A program made the translations under genes and the position numbers. The notes below the pieces were generated by a model. That model saw only the letters and a list, made by a program, of their open reading frames with translations, was not told the DNA's origin and did not search any database. A stretch of 64,000 nucleotides of DNA from Castor canadensis. Its lineage: Eukaryota; Chordata; Mammalia; Rodentia; Castoridae. Positions 46,254-57,954 of the stretch are shown in pieces; position 1 is the first letter of the stretch, and every line of letters starts with the position of its first letter. The stretch is taken from NCBI RefSeq assembly GCF_047511655.1, contig NC_133396.1, forward strand, positions 133,495,490 through 133,559,489, written 5' to 3'.

Positions 46254-47544
46254 AAGTGGATCTATTTTGGACTTTTTGAGAAGCATGCATACTATTTTCT
46301 ATAATTCCTGTGCCATTTGAATTCCCTAAAACAGTATATAAGGGATCCCTTTTCTCCACTTCCTCACCAAAGCTTTTTATCTTTTCCCATCCTAATAGAT
46401 GTGAAATGATATCCCATTGTGGTTTTGATTTGTATTTCCCTTGTTTTTAGAAATGTGCATTTTTCATATATCTGCTGACCACAACATGTCTTCTTTGGAG
46501 AAGTATCTATGCAGGTCCTTTGTCCATTTTAATTGATTTATTTGTTTTCTTTCTCTTGAGTTGTTTGAGTTCCTTAGCCTCCTATTACCTACGTTGTCTC
46601 TTCCTTCTCCTGAGTGCTCCCTTTGTTAGGCACAGGCTTTAATTTGATGTAATCCTGTTAGTCTAGTTTGTTTTCTGTGCTGTTGAGGTCATATACAAAA
46701 AAATCACTGCCCAGATCAATGTCAAGAAGATTTTCCCCTATATTTTCTTCCAGGAATTCTAAAGTTTCAGATCTTGTATTTTAAGTCCTTGATCCATTTT
46801 GAGTTGATTTTTTTTGTGTATGATATAAGTGCCCAATTTCATTCTTCACATATGAGTAAATATTCAGGTTTTCTTTAGCACTAATTATTGGAGAGAGCAC
46901 CATTTCTCATGAGTGGTCTTGGCAAATCTGTTAAAGACCAATTAACTGTTAGATGTGTGTATTTACTTATGGGCTCTCTATTTTTCCTTTGGTGGATATT
47001 TCTGGTTTTATGCAGTGCCATACTCTTTTAACTACTATAGCAGTGATAAATATTTTGGGATCAAATAGAATAATGTTTCTAGCTTTGTCCTCCCTGCTTA
47101 ATATTGCTTGGCTCTTTGAGAACTTTTATGGTTCATATGAATTCTGGGATAGTTTTTTTTTCTATTTATGTACAAAAAATGCCATTGGAATTTTCATAGG
47201 GATTGTGTTGAATCTGCAGATTGCTCTGGGCAGTACAGGTATTTTACATTATTAATAATTTGATCCATAAACATCAGATATCTTCATTTATTTCTGTCTG
47301 CTTTAGGTTTTTTTTTTTTTTTTAATAAAGGTTTCACGAGAGCCAACATACAGATGTTTCATCTCTTCGGTTAAATTTATTCCTAAGTATTTTTATGGCA
47401 CTGTGTATTGGGTTGTTTTCTTAATTCCTTTTTTTTAAAAAAATAGTTCATTGTTAGTGTATAGAAATGCAACTAATTTTTGGATGTTGATTTTATATCT
47501 CGTAACTTTGCTGAATTTGTTAATTCTAACAGCTCTTTGATGTA

Positions 47545-48390
47545 TGCTATGGTCTGAATGTGTTCACCTAAATTCACATGTTGAAAATTAATCACTAATG
47601 AAATAGTACTAAGAGGTGACTCTTTATAATGTACTTAAGCCTTGGATGAGTGGCCCTATAAAAGAGGCTTATGGCAACATGGGCGGACTTGGATAACATG
47701 TTCAGTGAAGTAATCCAAGCGCAAAAAAAAAGAAACACTGCATGTCATTCATTTGTGGAAGGTAAAAAGCTGATCTCACAGTAGAGAGTAGAATAGAGGT
47801 CACTGGAGGCTAGGAAGGATAAGCACAGGGGACACAGAGACAGCTTAGATAACAGGTACCAAAATACAGTTAGATAGGGGGATATGGTTCTGTGTTGTAT
47901 AGCACAGTAAGGTGAATATAATCTACAATTATACTCTACCACAATTTATATTTCACAATATCTAGAAGAGCTCAAAGGTTCCCACATATAGAAATGATAA
48001 ATGTGTGAGGAGATGGAAATGCTAATTACTCTGATTTGTTCACTATATTTTATATAATATTGAATGTTCATACAGTACCCCATAAAATGTACAAATGTGT
48101 CAAGTGAAAAATTAAAAAGCATTGAATATACTTACAGCACAAAAGAGGTTGAAGGTAGTGCCCTTCTTTCTCCTTTTCCCCTTCTGCCTTCCACTAGGTG
48201 AGGACACAGCTACAAGAAACAGTTTTGGATGAGGACAGCAAGACTTCCCTGGACAATGAACCTGTTAATGTCATGACCTTGTCACGACTGTGAACTTCCA
48301 AGCTCCAGAACTATGAGAAATAAATTTCTACTATTTATAAATAACCCAGGCTGTGGTACTTTCTTTTAGCAGCAGGAATGGACTAAGACA
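47545..48390 (+). mobile_element. MaLR-type LTR interrupted by an L1 fragment
   Basis: Left part 47545-47674: TGCTATGGTCTGAATGTGTT, 'aatagtactaagaggtgac', 'tggccctataaaagagg'. Right part 48156-48390: 'ggtgaggacacagctacaagaaacag', 'cttccaagctccagaactatgagaaataaatttctactatttataaataacccag', ending in GGACTAAGACA. The two halves form one LTR if the inserted L1 (47675-48140) is removed. Inserted in the old minus-strand L1. Confidence 0.8.
47675..48140 (+). mobile_element. LINE-1 3'UTR fragment inside the LTR
   Basis: + strand old-type L1 3' end ('gtagaatagaggtcactggaggctaggaagg', 'ggttctgtgttgtatagcacagtaaggtgaatataatctac', 'aaatgataaatgtgtgaggagatggaaatgctaattac'), ending in an A-rich tail. It is flanked by AAAAGAGGCTTATGG (47660-47674) and AAAAGAGGTTGAAGG (48141-48155), an imperfect 15-base target-site duplication. 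Confidence 0.8.
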
Positions 48391-48445
48391 GTGGAATGTG
48401 TGGGATTTTCCATACTAAGATCATATATCAGAAAGCAGAGTCAAA

Positions 48446-48636
48446 GCCGGGCACTGGTGGCTCATGTCTGTAATCCCAGTTACATTGGAGACTGAGATCA
48501 GGAGGATTGAGGTTTGAGGCCAGCCCTGGCCAAAAAAAAATGCTGGAGGCATGACTGAAGTGGTAGAGTGTCTTCCTGGCAAGCACAAAGCCCTGAGTTC
48601 AAGCCCAAGTACCACTATCAAAAGAAAAAAAAAAAG
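48446..48636 (+). mobile_element. composite B1+ID SINE
   Basis: 'gccgggcactggtggctcatgtctgtaatcccagttac...gaggccagccctggcc', then an A run, then 'gactgaagtggtagagtgtcttcctggcaagcacaaagccctgagttcaagcccaagtacc' with an A tail. AAAGCAGAGT / AAAGTAGAGT flank it (about 48432 and 48633). Well preserved. Confidence 0.92.
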
Positions 48637-48880
48637 TAGAGTTTATTTTTTCATTTGAGTGGCTTTTGTTTGTTTTTCTTCCTAATTACTTTGATTAGGA
48701 CATCTAGTTCTGGGTTGAATAAAAGTGACAAGAATGGGCATCCTTGTCTTTGTCTCTGATCTTAGAGAAAAAACTCTTAGCTTTTCAGTATTGAGTAGGT
48801 TGTTATGTATGAAGCATTCATTATGCTGAGGTGAATTCTTTCTATTCCTAATTCACTGAGAGTTATTTTATCATATAATA

Positions 48881-48942
48881 ATGGTGAATTGTGCTTGCCT
48901 GACAGGTACAAAGCCCTGAGTTTGATCCCTAGTACCACAAAA
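48881..48942 (+). mobile_element. ID-like SINE, 5'-truncated
   Basis: 'gtgcttgcctgacaggtacaaagccctgagtttgatccctagtacc' with a short A tail: ID family lacking its 5' third. Confidence 0.75.
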
Positions 48943-49934
48943 ATTGAATTTTGTCAAATGCTTTTCCTCCACCTATGGAGATGATCGTGTGAATTATGTC
49001 CTTCGTTGTGTTCATACAGTGTATCACATTTATTGATTCATGCATGTTAAGTTACCCTGGCATCCCAGTGGAAAATTTCACTTAATCATGGCATACAATC
49101 CTTTCCATGTGCTGTTTAATTTAGTATTTTTTGAGGGATTTTGCATCTGTGTACATTAAGGATATTGGTGTATAATTTTCTTCACTTGTGGCATCTTGGT
49201 ATCGGGGTACACAGTGATCTCATAAAATAAATTTGAACTATTCCTTCCTCTTCAATTTTTTTGGAAGAATTTGAGAAAAACATTTTGTTAATTCCTAAAT
49301 GGTGGAATTTGCAGGTTAAGTCATAAGGTACTTGGCTTCTCTTTGATGGGAGATTTTATTATTATTATTATTGATTCACTCTTCTTAGTCATTATTGGTC
49401 TGTTTAAATGTTCTATTTCTGAAGAAAACAGAACATATTGGTATGTGTGATCCTTTATATTCTATGATATCAGTTGTAATATCTCCTCTGACATTTATAT
49501 ATTTTTAATTTGTCTTTTCTCCTTTTTAGTTAGTCTGGCTAAAGTTTGTCAGTTTTGTTCATCTTTCAGAAAACCAACTCTTGGTTCATGTTTTCTGTTC
49601 TATTTCTAATCTCATTTATTTATGCTCTGATCTTTTATTTCCTTCCTTATACTAAATTTAGGTACAGTTTACTCTTCCTCTTCTGGTTCCTTAAGGTATA
49701 AAGTTAGGTCATTCAACATTTCTCTCTTTTCATGATGTAGGCTTTTAAAGGCAAAAACTTTGCTTACTGCATGTTTCTGTTTCTATTTTGATTTATTGTA
49801 TTATTTAATTTTTACATATTCGTAAATTTTTAAATTTTTTTCCTGTTATTGGTTTCTAGTTTTATACCACTGTTGTTGGAAAAGATATTTGATATGATTC
49901 TAATCTTAAATTTGCTAAAACTTGTTTTTTCTTT

Positions 49935-50018
49935 TGTTTTAGCAGTGCTAGGATTTGAACTCTGGGACTTGCACTTGCTAAGCAGGCACTCCACCACTTG
50001 AGCCACATGTCAAACCCA
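49935..50018 (-). mobile_element. ID-like SINE
   Basis: 'gcagtgctaggatttgaactctgggacttgcacttgctaagcaggcactccaccacttgagccacatgtc': reversed ID-like half inside old L1. Confidence 0.85.
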
Positions 50019-50828
50019 TTAAGACTTCTTTTATAACCAAATATATGATCTGTCCTAGAGAATATTCCATGTGTGCTTGAGAAGACTGCAATTTGCTGGT
50101 GTTGGATAGAATGTTCTGAATTTGTCTGGTAAGTCCATTTAGTCTGATGCTCTATGTGGAAGATCTATGTATTGTTGAAAGTACATCACTGAAGACTCCT
50201 GCTATTATTGTATTGTTCTCTATTTCTTCCTTCAGTTTTGCTGATAGTTACATATTTGGGGACCTGATTTTGGCTGCATATGCATTTGCTAACATTCTAT
50301 CCTCTTGATGAATTGGTTCCGTTATCATTATTTAATGACCTTTGTTGTCCCATTAAGGGTCATTTACTTAAAGTCTATTTTGTGTGACTTAAGTATGATG
50401 TTCACTTTGGTTACTGTTTTCATGGAATATCTTTTTCCATCTCATCACTTTCAACCCATGTATGTCCTTAAAACTAAAGCAAAGCTTTTATATACATCTT
50501 ATGGTAGATCCAGTTTGTTTAATTCATTCAGCCAATCTATGTCTTGTGGTTGGAGAATTTAATCCACTTATATTTAAAGTAAATATTAATAGGCAAGGAT
50601 TTGCCACTGCTGTTTTGTTAATTGTTTTTGGACTGCTCCTTCCTTTTTCTGTCTTCCTTTGTGATTTGATGATTTTCTGTAGTGATATGCTTTAATTCCT
50701 TTATCTTTTGTGTATCTACTACAGGTTTTTTCTTTGTGGCTACCATAGGAATACTTTAACTTGTCATCAGACTTTTTGACATTTTGTCATTTTTGTGGTT
50801 GTAAATTCTTCATTAAAAGGAAGGAACA

Positions 50829-50992
50829 GTGGTTCATGCCTGTAATCCTAGCTACTCAGGTGTCAGAGACCAGGTGGATCACGGTTCAAATAGTTTACGA
50901 GACCCTGTCTTGAAAAACCCCATCACAAAAATGGGCTGGTGGAGTGGCTCAAGGTGTGGGCCTTGAGTTCAAACCCCAGTACCACACAAAAA
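50829..50992 (+). mobile_element. composite B1+ID SINE, 5'-truncated
   Basis: 'tggttcatgcctgtaatcctagctactcagg...gagaccctgtcttg', then 'gggctggtggagtggctcaagg...ggccttgagttcaaaccccagtacc' and an A tail. GAAGGAACAG occurs just before (50820-50829) and just after (50996-51005), a short target-site duplication. Confidence 0.88.
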
Positions 50993-51490
50993 AAAGAAGG
51001 AACAGAGATACAGTGAGATTGCCATTAAAATATTGCTGGCCTCTTTTATGGTGACTTGAGTTTCATATATATGTGCCCTAGTACTTGGTAGTGTTAATGT
51101 TGTGTTTATAAACTTACCACTTGAACTTCATTCTATGATTACGAAACAAACTAATGAAGGCTCTCAGCCCAAGAAGCTTCTGTCCTATATTATTAATTAC
51201 CACCTGCCTGAGTTTGACCAAATAGCCCAAGGCCAAGTGAGTCCACAAAGACTATTCTACCCTTCTCTGTGCTTCTTGCAGGAGCTGCTTGTAACCAGCT
51301 GCACTCTTCACAGTGGTGGGACTTCTAGTCTGATGTTCAGAAGATTCAAGGTCTGATTTCAAGATATATTGGGGTGTTCTGAAAAGGCATTTCAGTGATT
51401 CTACGGATCTTTTTCTGGCCATATTAAACTGTCAAGCTCCCTTTTCCAATGTCCCTAAATCAATATCACAGAATTAGACAATCAGAGAGC
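50993..51490. other. no identified feature
   Basis: About 500 bases; may include the outermost remains of the old L1 but is too diverged to say. The 84-codon opening 51102-51356 is not recognisable. Confidence 0.4.
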
Positions 51491-51585
51491 ATTTTTGTTT
51501 TTAAGACAGGGTCTCCCTGTGTAGCCCAGGTTGTCTTCACCCTCCTAAGTGCTAGAATTATATGCATGTGCCACTATGCCTGGCT
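51491..51585 (-). mobile_element. B1-like SINE, internally deleted
   Basis: 'ttaagacagggtctccctgtgtagcccaggttgtcttcaccctcctaagtgctagaattatatgcatgtgccactatgcctggct'; part of the central region is missing. Flanking TCAGAGAGC (51482-51490) and TCAGAGAAC (51586-51594) are a short target-site duplication. Confidence 0.85.
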
Positions 51586-51594
51586 TCAGAGAAC

Positions 51595-52199
51595 TTCTTA
51601 ATGCCTTTGTGGTGAGTGAAAAGATACTGCTTTCCTCTTTTTTCTGGTTGTATTTATGCATACTTTTTTACACTGTGTTTTAGGCTTTCTGGTCACATTT
51701 CCCAAATCATAGGATTCTAGTTTTCATTTTTTTCACTGGGTCTTCTGGAACAATAAATCATTTAGAAAGCCCAGGAAAAATGGTGAAGTTTTTAGACTTT
51801 GTAACTGAGTTTGACAAGTTCTCCTAATCATTGGGCTCCCAATGGGCCGAAAGTATGCCTCAAAAACTCACTCATCTGCCTGCAATGCCTGGTTAATATG
51901 ATGGGAGCAGCTATGGTCCTTAGGATGAAGGTGCTGCATACTGCTTCCCTTGAGCAACTGCCTTGGCCACCTCTTTAAATCTGCGTGTCTAACAGGATGT
52001 CAACCGTACGATGTGTAAAGCAGGGCTGTTGATTCCTTCCTCACCTCATACACACATACCCATGTAACAGTCAAGAAGCCAAGTTACCTTCTAGCCACTT
52101 CCATTTCAGAGGCAATTCCTCTGGGTGACACCTCCTACATGTATTTAAAATCTGAGAACTCCTTATTATCTTCCCTGCACCTGGAAAGCAAAATATTAT
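51595..52199. other. no identified feature
   Basis: About 600 bases of apparently unique sequence without a long opening. Confidence 0.45.
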
Positions 52200-52722
52200 C
52201 ATTTTTTCTGGATCACAGCAACAGCCTCATAAACACCGTTCTTAACACCTTATGTTGTCCCATGCTTATTTTACTCTCGTAGGGTTCCACAGAAAGTGGA
52301 ATAAAATTCAGTCTTCACCATGGTTTGCAAAAACCCTTCACAGTTTAACCTCCTTCTGCCTTTCTGACATCATCTCCTAGTACTCTTATTGGTCACCTTG
52401 GCTTTCTTTAAATGTGTCAACTTTGTTTGTACCTCATGGCCCTTGCATTACTTGTTTCCTTTGACAGGAAATCTCATCCCCTATCTTCTCATCATTCTAG
52501 TGACAGTTCAAATATCTTCACCTTAGAGAGGCCTGCCTATCTATCTTTGCTAAAGTAAACTTCCACTCATCACTCTTTCTCTGTATTCTGTTTATTTTTT
52601 TTTTTCGGCACTCATTACTGTGAGAGATTTTATTATTACGGTGTTTACATGTTTATTGTTGGTCTCTATTATCTAGACCATAAACTCCAAGAAGGCAGGA
52701 TCTAGGGACTTCTAGTGATAAA
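52200..52722 (+). mobile_element. LINE-2 3' end
   Basis: Ancient L2 3' text in + orientation: 'catggcccttgcattacttgtttcctttgacaggaaatctcatccc', 'tagtgacagttcaaatatcttcaccttagagaggcctgcc', 'tctattatctagaccataaactccaagaaggcaggatctaggg'. No reading frame survives. Confidence 0.75.
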
Positions 52723-52827
52723 AAATATTAGCTTAGGCAAAGAAAGTGTATTTTGCCAAAGAGTAGTGGTAGCCTCCTAACCAGCTAGAGAATATGTATG
52801 AGGTTCTCCAATTGACTCTGGCAACAC

Positions 52828-53180
52828 TTATGGTTTGGGTGTATCCCCCAGAATTCTGGTGTTAGAAACTTAATCCCCAAAAGTATAAGTAGGAGGTATG
52901 TGGAAATGGAGATTTGGTGCAGTAATTAGCATTAGATAAGGTAGTGAAGGTAGGAGCCCTCCTTCCTCCCTTGTGTCATTAGTGGCTTTATAAGAAGAGG
53001 AAGAGACCCAGACTTGCTCTCTCTTGCTAGCTCATACCTTCCACCATGTTCCAAAGCAGCAAGGACACCCTTAATCTTGGATTTCCCAACCTCCAGAACC
53101 ATGGGCTAAGTAACCTTCTATTCTTTATAAATAGCCCAATGTGTGGAACTTAGTAATAACAACAGAAAGTGGACAGAGAC
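52828..53180 (+). mobile_element. MaLR-type LTR
   Basis: 'ttatggtttgggtgtatcccccagaattctggtgttagaaacttaatcccc', 'tggctttataagaagaggaagagaccc', 'cttggatttcccaacctccagaaccatgggctaagtaacc', 'ttctttataaatagcccaatgtgtgg', ending near 'aaagtggacagagac': the complete layout of a MaLR LTR. Confidence 0.8.
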
Positions 53181-53804
53181 AGAAGTCAATACTTATAAAG
53201 TCCTCCAGGAGAGGTAAATAAATGTAGGAAAAATACAAGATAGCTTAAAACAAAAGGATAGCTTCTTGGTAGCTTGTTCATTCAAAAGAGGAACACAGGA
53301 CAGGTCAGGACAAAGGTAACTGCACAGCATAGCCTAGAGCCAGAACAGCTGGTTGGAGAAGAAAAGGAGAGCACAATGAACAAGCAATAAAAGATAATAT
53401 TTGAACATTGGTTCAGGGACAAGTGACTGAGCCCATCATAAAAGAAGTGCCCATCAAGTCCACGCTGGCAATGTTTCTAGCATCCATTAGGAATAATTTA
53501 CACTTTGACTGTGTAGGCAACTTATCTTCATCGACTTTTTTTTCTCCAGGTTCTCACAACAACAAACAATTCCCTAACAAATAATTTTTACTCAATATAT
53601 AATTTTAGTAAAATGGGTCAAAACTACACATTGAATAAAGCCTCATAATACAAATATACAACAAAATGAATATAAAATATCAAAAAATCATGATGTTTAT
53701 CTTCAATATTTAGGAATGTTCATAGAGAGTTATTCTTTGGTTTTGCCTTTTCATCTTTTAGAACCAGGAAGTCCAGTTTTGCCACAAAACTATTCTCTAA
53801 AAGA
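53181..53804. other. no identified feature
   Basis: About 620 bases, AT-rich to the right. No gene or classified repeat. Confidence 0.45.
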
Positions 53805-53968
53805 CAGGGCCTACACCTCGAGCCACTCCACCAACCCTTTTTTGTGATGCATTTTTTCAAGATAGGGTCTCACAAACTATTTGCCTGGACTGGCCTTGAA
53901 CCAAGATCCTCTTGAATTCAGCCTCCTAAGTAGCTAGGTTTACAGGTGTGAGCCACTGGCCCCTGGCT
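53805..53968 (-). mobile_element. composite ID+B1 SINE, shortened ID half
   Basis: 'gggcctacacctcgagccactccaccaacccttttttgtgatgcattttttcaagatagggtctcacaaactatttgcctggactggccttgaaccaagatcctcttga...ggtttacaggtgtgagccactggcccctggct'. It shares the shortened ID half with the 39.05 kb copy. Confidence 0.9.
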
Positions 53969-55707
53969 GTATGGACCAATTACATTAAGAAAATTTTCTT
54001 CAATTTAGCTTTCGTTATCTGCAATGTGATGGAGTCATAAATTAATATCTCTTTTAGTTTCTTACATAAATGCTTTTTAAAAGTTCTTCAACTTGTACAG
54101 AGGACTCTTAAAGAAAGGTGACTACACTAGGGTGTTTAGTGAGCTTGTAAAATATCAGTGAGTAAGATGTCATATGATGATTAGTGTTTCTGAACTGAAA
54201 TACAGACTCACTTGAGCTTGCTTACTTTTGTTTTGAAAGAGAAAAGACAGATATACTTGTGTTTCTTGTGCAGAGGCACATGAAGAAAACAACTTTTCAA
54301 AATGGCTCCGTGGTGTTTTGCAGGTTGACTTTGTTTCCGGGTGCCTCTGGCAAACAGGGGAGAGTACACACTTTCATTCAGGTATTCTTGGAACTCCATT
54401 GTCCCTGGATGGCGAGCTTCCTGCTTCATCACTGACACATGTTTCACCTAATAATCTATATTTCCCAGAACTATTGAGAGTCTCAGCTAATAAAAAATGA
54501 TCACAAAGCACTTGGCGCAATCACAACAACCATAAAAAAGGATAAATGCAGATGTGGTATGGCTTGTCTTTCTGGTTTTGTGCATAAAGTCTTTGCACAA
54601 GAAATGATATGGTGACTCAAATATGAAGAAAAAAATTCTTTTTTGCTTTCATAAACTGGGAGTGGTATTAACAGCTGGTTTGCTACAGTGAGTTGTTTCT
54701 AACTTAATAGTAGACTACTAGATTTAAATCTTCCTTCTAACACAAATATCAGGCCTCTCCTTATAAATTCATGCATACATTATTTAAGAATTCGTACCTG
54801 CTTATTTCAAGAAGAAGTGCAACATATTTGCACTAAAAATTAGATAGGTACATGAATGGGTCATGTAGTAATCAATGGCTTTATTTGCGTCATCACAAAA
54901 TAGGAATTAGCAGCAGCTATTTGGTGATTTTCTTGAGTAACACAGTGAGAATACAGTATAATTACTACACTTAGTGTGCATACTATGTTATATAGTCCTG
55001 ATCCATAGCTCCACCCAAGAGAGCAGTGGAGGGAAGACCCAGGAAGCAGCTGTGCTCTAGGTAGAAAGGGCCGCCCATCCCCTATGATGCTGGAATCTAC
55101 TTTTAAGTCTCAAGCAGTCTGTCAGGCTGACTCATGAGTCCCAAGGCTTCCATCCCCTTCTGGCCTTGCCCAACTGTCCCTTTGAGCCCTTTGTAGTCTC
55201 AAGATGCTGCAGGAGACTAGTGGAATTGTGCACAGAGAATGAAGAAAGGTGGCTGAGGCAGTTGCTTTTAAAAGACAAAGGAAGTAAGTAAATCCCCACT
55301 GAACTAAGAAGACCCCTCCCAGGGAAGATTCCAGGCCAAAGATATCTTCTCAGACTCTTGCCTAAGCCTTGGATCTATAGCATCAGAAACAATGGAACTG
55401 AGATAAGGTGAGCCCATACTTCTGAAGCCCAGGAGAACCCCCAGGTTTTCTTAATTTTCTTTTAGGTTTCTTTTAGATTTTCAGTAGTAAGAAACAGGGG
55501 AGGGGCTGTCAAATACTTTGGAGTTTTGAATCTGTTTAGAATTCAAAGGGCCTTCTGCTGTGGAATTATGCCTTCGTCTTTTGCCCTGGCATTGGATTGA
55601 ACTCTAAATCAATCACATATTGATACACATGTAGTGTTTGCCTGGTGATTTCCTTGTATTTTAGGAAAGTAGAACTTGGCACACAGGAATTTTATTTCTC
55701 TCTCTCT
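53969..55707. other. no identified feature
   Basis: About 1.7 kb without classified repeats. Opposite-strand openings at 54208-54500 overlap and are not recognisable. A moderately GC-rich patch (55000-55450) lacks CpG enrichment. Confidence 0.45.
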
Positions 55708-55770
55708 TTTTTTTGGTGATACTAAGGTTTGAACTCAGGACCCCAGGCAGAATCACTCCACCAGTCTTTG
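55708..55770 (-). mobile_element. ID-like SINE fragment
   Basis: 'tttttttttggtgatactaaggtttgaactcaggaccccaggcagaatcactccaccagtc': reversed ID-like half with a central deletion. Confidence 0.75.
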
Positions 55771-56650
55771 ATTATGTTTCTCTATTTATATTAGGACTGG
55801 GGTTGCTTATAGAGGTTGCTGATTTTGATAGACAATCAGCATCTCCTTAGATGTTCTTTTATGTTTCCTTCCAGTGAATTCTAATGACATTGCTCTTTGG
55901 ATGTGATTACTCATTCTTCTGAGAGCATTAAATGGGTGTGAGCTGAGCTGTCACAATGATGATGTTTTTATTTATGTGCCGTATCTGGTGGGTGGGGTTA
56001 AGAAATTCTTTCCTGAGCAGTGCCAGTGGGTTACAGAGACATTGCGCTGTTTCTGGAAGCCAGAGTCAGACTTGTCAAAGAGTCCCTAGACAAAATTCAA
56101 CAACTTTGATTATAACCTGCTGTTCTTACTTGCCTCAAATATTCTTTGCTTTTGACGTCAAGGACTATTTTAAGTTTTCCGATGTCTGGCAAACTGAGGA
56201 ATGAAGATAGGGGTGGACTGGGAGAAGCTGGGCAGAGGTAAGAGTGTATTCTACACCTTTGGGCAAATTACTTGAAAAAAGGGGAAAGAGAGGTTCTATT
56301 GTGTTATTTTGGAGGCTTTTACAGTCTTCTTTACTAAAAGTTTAACAGCCAAAGAAACACATATCATAATTTACTACTTGAATTTTATAATTATTTGAGT
56401 ATCTTCATATTTGGTAATAAAGTTATCAAAATTTATCTGAGCCCTTTTGTCTACAAATTGGAAGACAACATTTTTGTTGGAGTTGGTTTTTCAACCAAAG
56501 AGAATGCTAACTTTGTAAGCTATGAGGTGTGAAAAGAATACTTTCCGGAAAGATACCGTGCTGACTACCTTTCTATCTTAAAAGTACTTCATAGGTCTTG
56601 CTGAAGGAGATTTTACCTTTAGATTCAAATTTGTGATGTTGTTGCTAAGT
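55771..56650. other. no identified feature
   Basis: About 880 bases. The 82-codon opening 55956-56204 has no recognisable domain. No classified repeat. Confidence 0.45.
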
Positions 56651-56727
56651 GTAGGCTGGCAGAGTGGCTCTGCCTAGCAAGCATGAGGCCCTGAGTTCAA
56701 ACCTTAGTACCACCAAAAAAAAAAAAG
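56651..56727 (+). mobile_element. ID-like SINE
   Basis: 'aggctggcagagtggctctgcctagcaagcatgaggccctgagttcaaaccttagtaccacc' with a 12-A tail; slightly shortened near the 5' end. Confidence 0.85.
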
Positions 56728-56848
56728 AACAGTATGCTAGACTGTTTAGACTGTTTTCTTTATCAACCCTGTCCCAGTTGCTATTGAAAGCCAAGTCTTG
56801 AAAAAATACTTTAAGATAGTTTTCTTTAGGAAATTTGACTTGCTAAAT

Positions 56849-57092
56849 TGGAGAATAGGAGAGCAAAACAAGTCCCGCCCAGGGGAGAGGGTTGGCACCA
56901 TGGGAAGGGGGAGTTGGCTGGGAAAGTGGGTAGGAGGGTGAATATCATGCAGAAAATGTGTACACGCTCATGTAAATGCAAAGAAGTAAAGAGGGTGGTG
57001 GTGAATTCAAGTATGATATATTTGATACATTGTAAGAACCTTTGTAAAGGCCATAATGTACCCCCAGCCAGCACAATAAAGGGGAAAAAAAA
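56849..57092 (+). mobile_element. short LINE-1 3'-end insertion with target-site duplication
   Basis: About 245 bases of L1 3'UTR ('gggaagggggagttggctgggaaagtggg', 'gatacattgtaagaacctttgtaaaggccataatgtaccccc', 'gcacaataaagg' and an A-rich tail). GAAATTTGACTTGCTAAAT (56830-56848) and the same 19 bases with one change (57093-57111) form the target-site duplication. The 147-codon + strand opening 56848-57291 and the 82-codon minus opening 56826-57074 run through this repeat and are not genes. Confidence 0.92.
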
Positions 57093-57111
57093 GAAATTTG
57101 ACTGGCTAAAT

Positions 57112-57486
57112 ATTTTATGTAAAGAATTTTCTCCTGTAATAGTAAATGTAGACTGTGTTAGTATTAATAAATTTAATGTGAGAAAAATAACAGGAAGCTA
57201 TGCAGAGCTAGATTTAGGGAATGCCTGGCTTGGAAACATGCTGACTACAGTTGACGAAAAGGCAGAATCTCAAAGCTCATTTCTAAGTTAATTTGAAACT
57301 CAGTGTATAAACTGGTGAGGTTCACAGCCAACATGAGTCTAGTTAAGCTACACTGAACATGAAGCATTATTAATGGAATTATTTTAAAAATGCCATTCTA
57401 GACTTTGCATTGGTATTTCTCTTTCTACGCTCCAAATGGAAAGGAGCTCTCAGGAGAGGCATGCATGGATTCCAATAATTCTTTAC
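57112..57486. other. no identified feature
   Basis: About 370 bases of AT-rich sequence between the L1 insertion and a B1-like SINE. Confidence 0.45.
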
Positions 57487-57605
57487 TTTTTTTTTTTTTT
57501 TTGAGACTAATCTCACCATGTAGCACAGACTGATCTCTAATACACCATCCTTTTGTCTCAGCATCCCAATTGCTGGGATTCATGCAGGTACCACCAGGCC
57601 CGGCT
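57487..57605 (-). mobile_element. B1-like SINE
   Basis: T run (tail), 'gagactaatctcaccatgtagcacagactgatctc', then 'cagcatcccaattgctgggattcatgcaggtaccaccaggcccggct'. Moderately diverged 7SL-derived monomer in reverse. Confidence 0.85.
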
Positions 57606-57954
57606 AATAAGTCTTCACTTCAAATGCATATTTCTTCATGGATATAAGTAACTAGGGAGCAGGGAGCCAGGCGTAACCTCTGTGGTATCACAACACTTTG
57701 GGAAACAGAACAGTTGGCTCACAAAAGGACTTGGATTTTTCCACACTGTTCATGCATAATGACAGCAAGTCAGGGAGTATTTGGGTACAGCCTGAGGAAA
57801 GTGGACACTATTAGAATAAAAAGTTGCTATTAGTCCATTTTACAAGATACTATCATCAAAACCAGGCAATCATGATAACTTAGTCAAAATGTCCATCAAG
57901 ATCAACTAAAAATTCAGGATTCAACCATAAAAAATATAAGGCATTTATATTTAT

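Larger units (their letters stand above)
45590..47544 (-). mobile_element. old LINE-1 (L1M-like), 3' portion of an interrupted copy
   Basis: Reversed old-L1 3'UTR ('tttactgaagtatagctgatatataac', 'atttaaggtgatgtattgatatac'), then reversed ORF2 ('gctgcattgaacatgacagtac', 'aagtgcaattgctggatcatataataaatc', 'tagatgtgaaatgatatcccattgtgg', 'aatcactgcccagatcaatgtcaagaag'). It is interrupted at 47545 by a MaLR LTR and resumes at 48391. No frame survives; the 100-codon opening 46953-47255 lies on the wrong strand. Confidence 0.85.
48391..50814 (-). mobile_element. old LINE-1 (L1M-like), 5' portion of the interrupted copy
   Basis: Continues the L1 from 47544: 'ttaggacatctagttctgggttgaataaaagtgacaagaatgggcatccttg', 'cacctatggagatgatcgtgtgaattatg', 'aaaaccaactcttggttcatg', then endonuclease-side sequence to about 50.8 kb. 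Three ID/composite SINEs are inserted. Small openings at 50305-50695 are on the opposite strand to ORF2. Confidence 0.8.

Noticed and set aside
56848..57291. 147-codon + strand ORF
   Set aside because: Runs through an L1 3'-end insertion and its flank; no domain.
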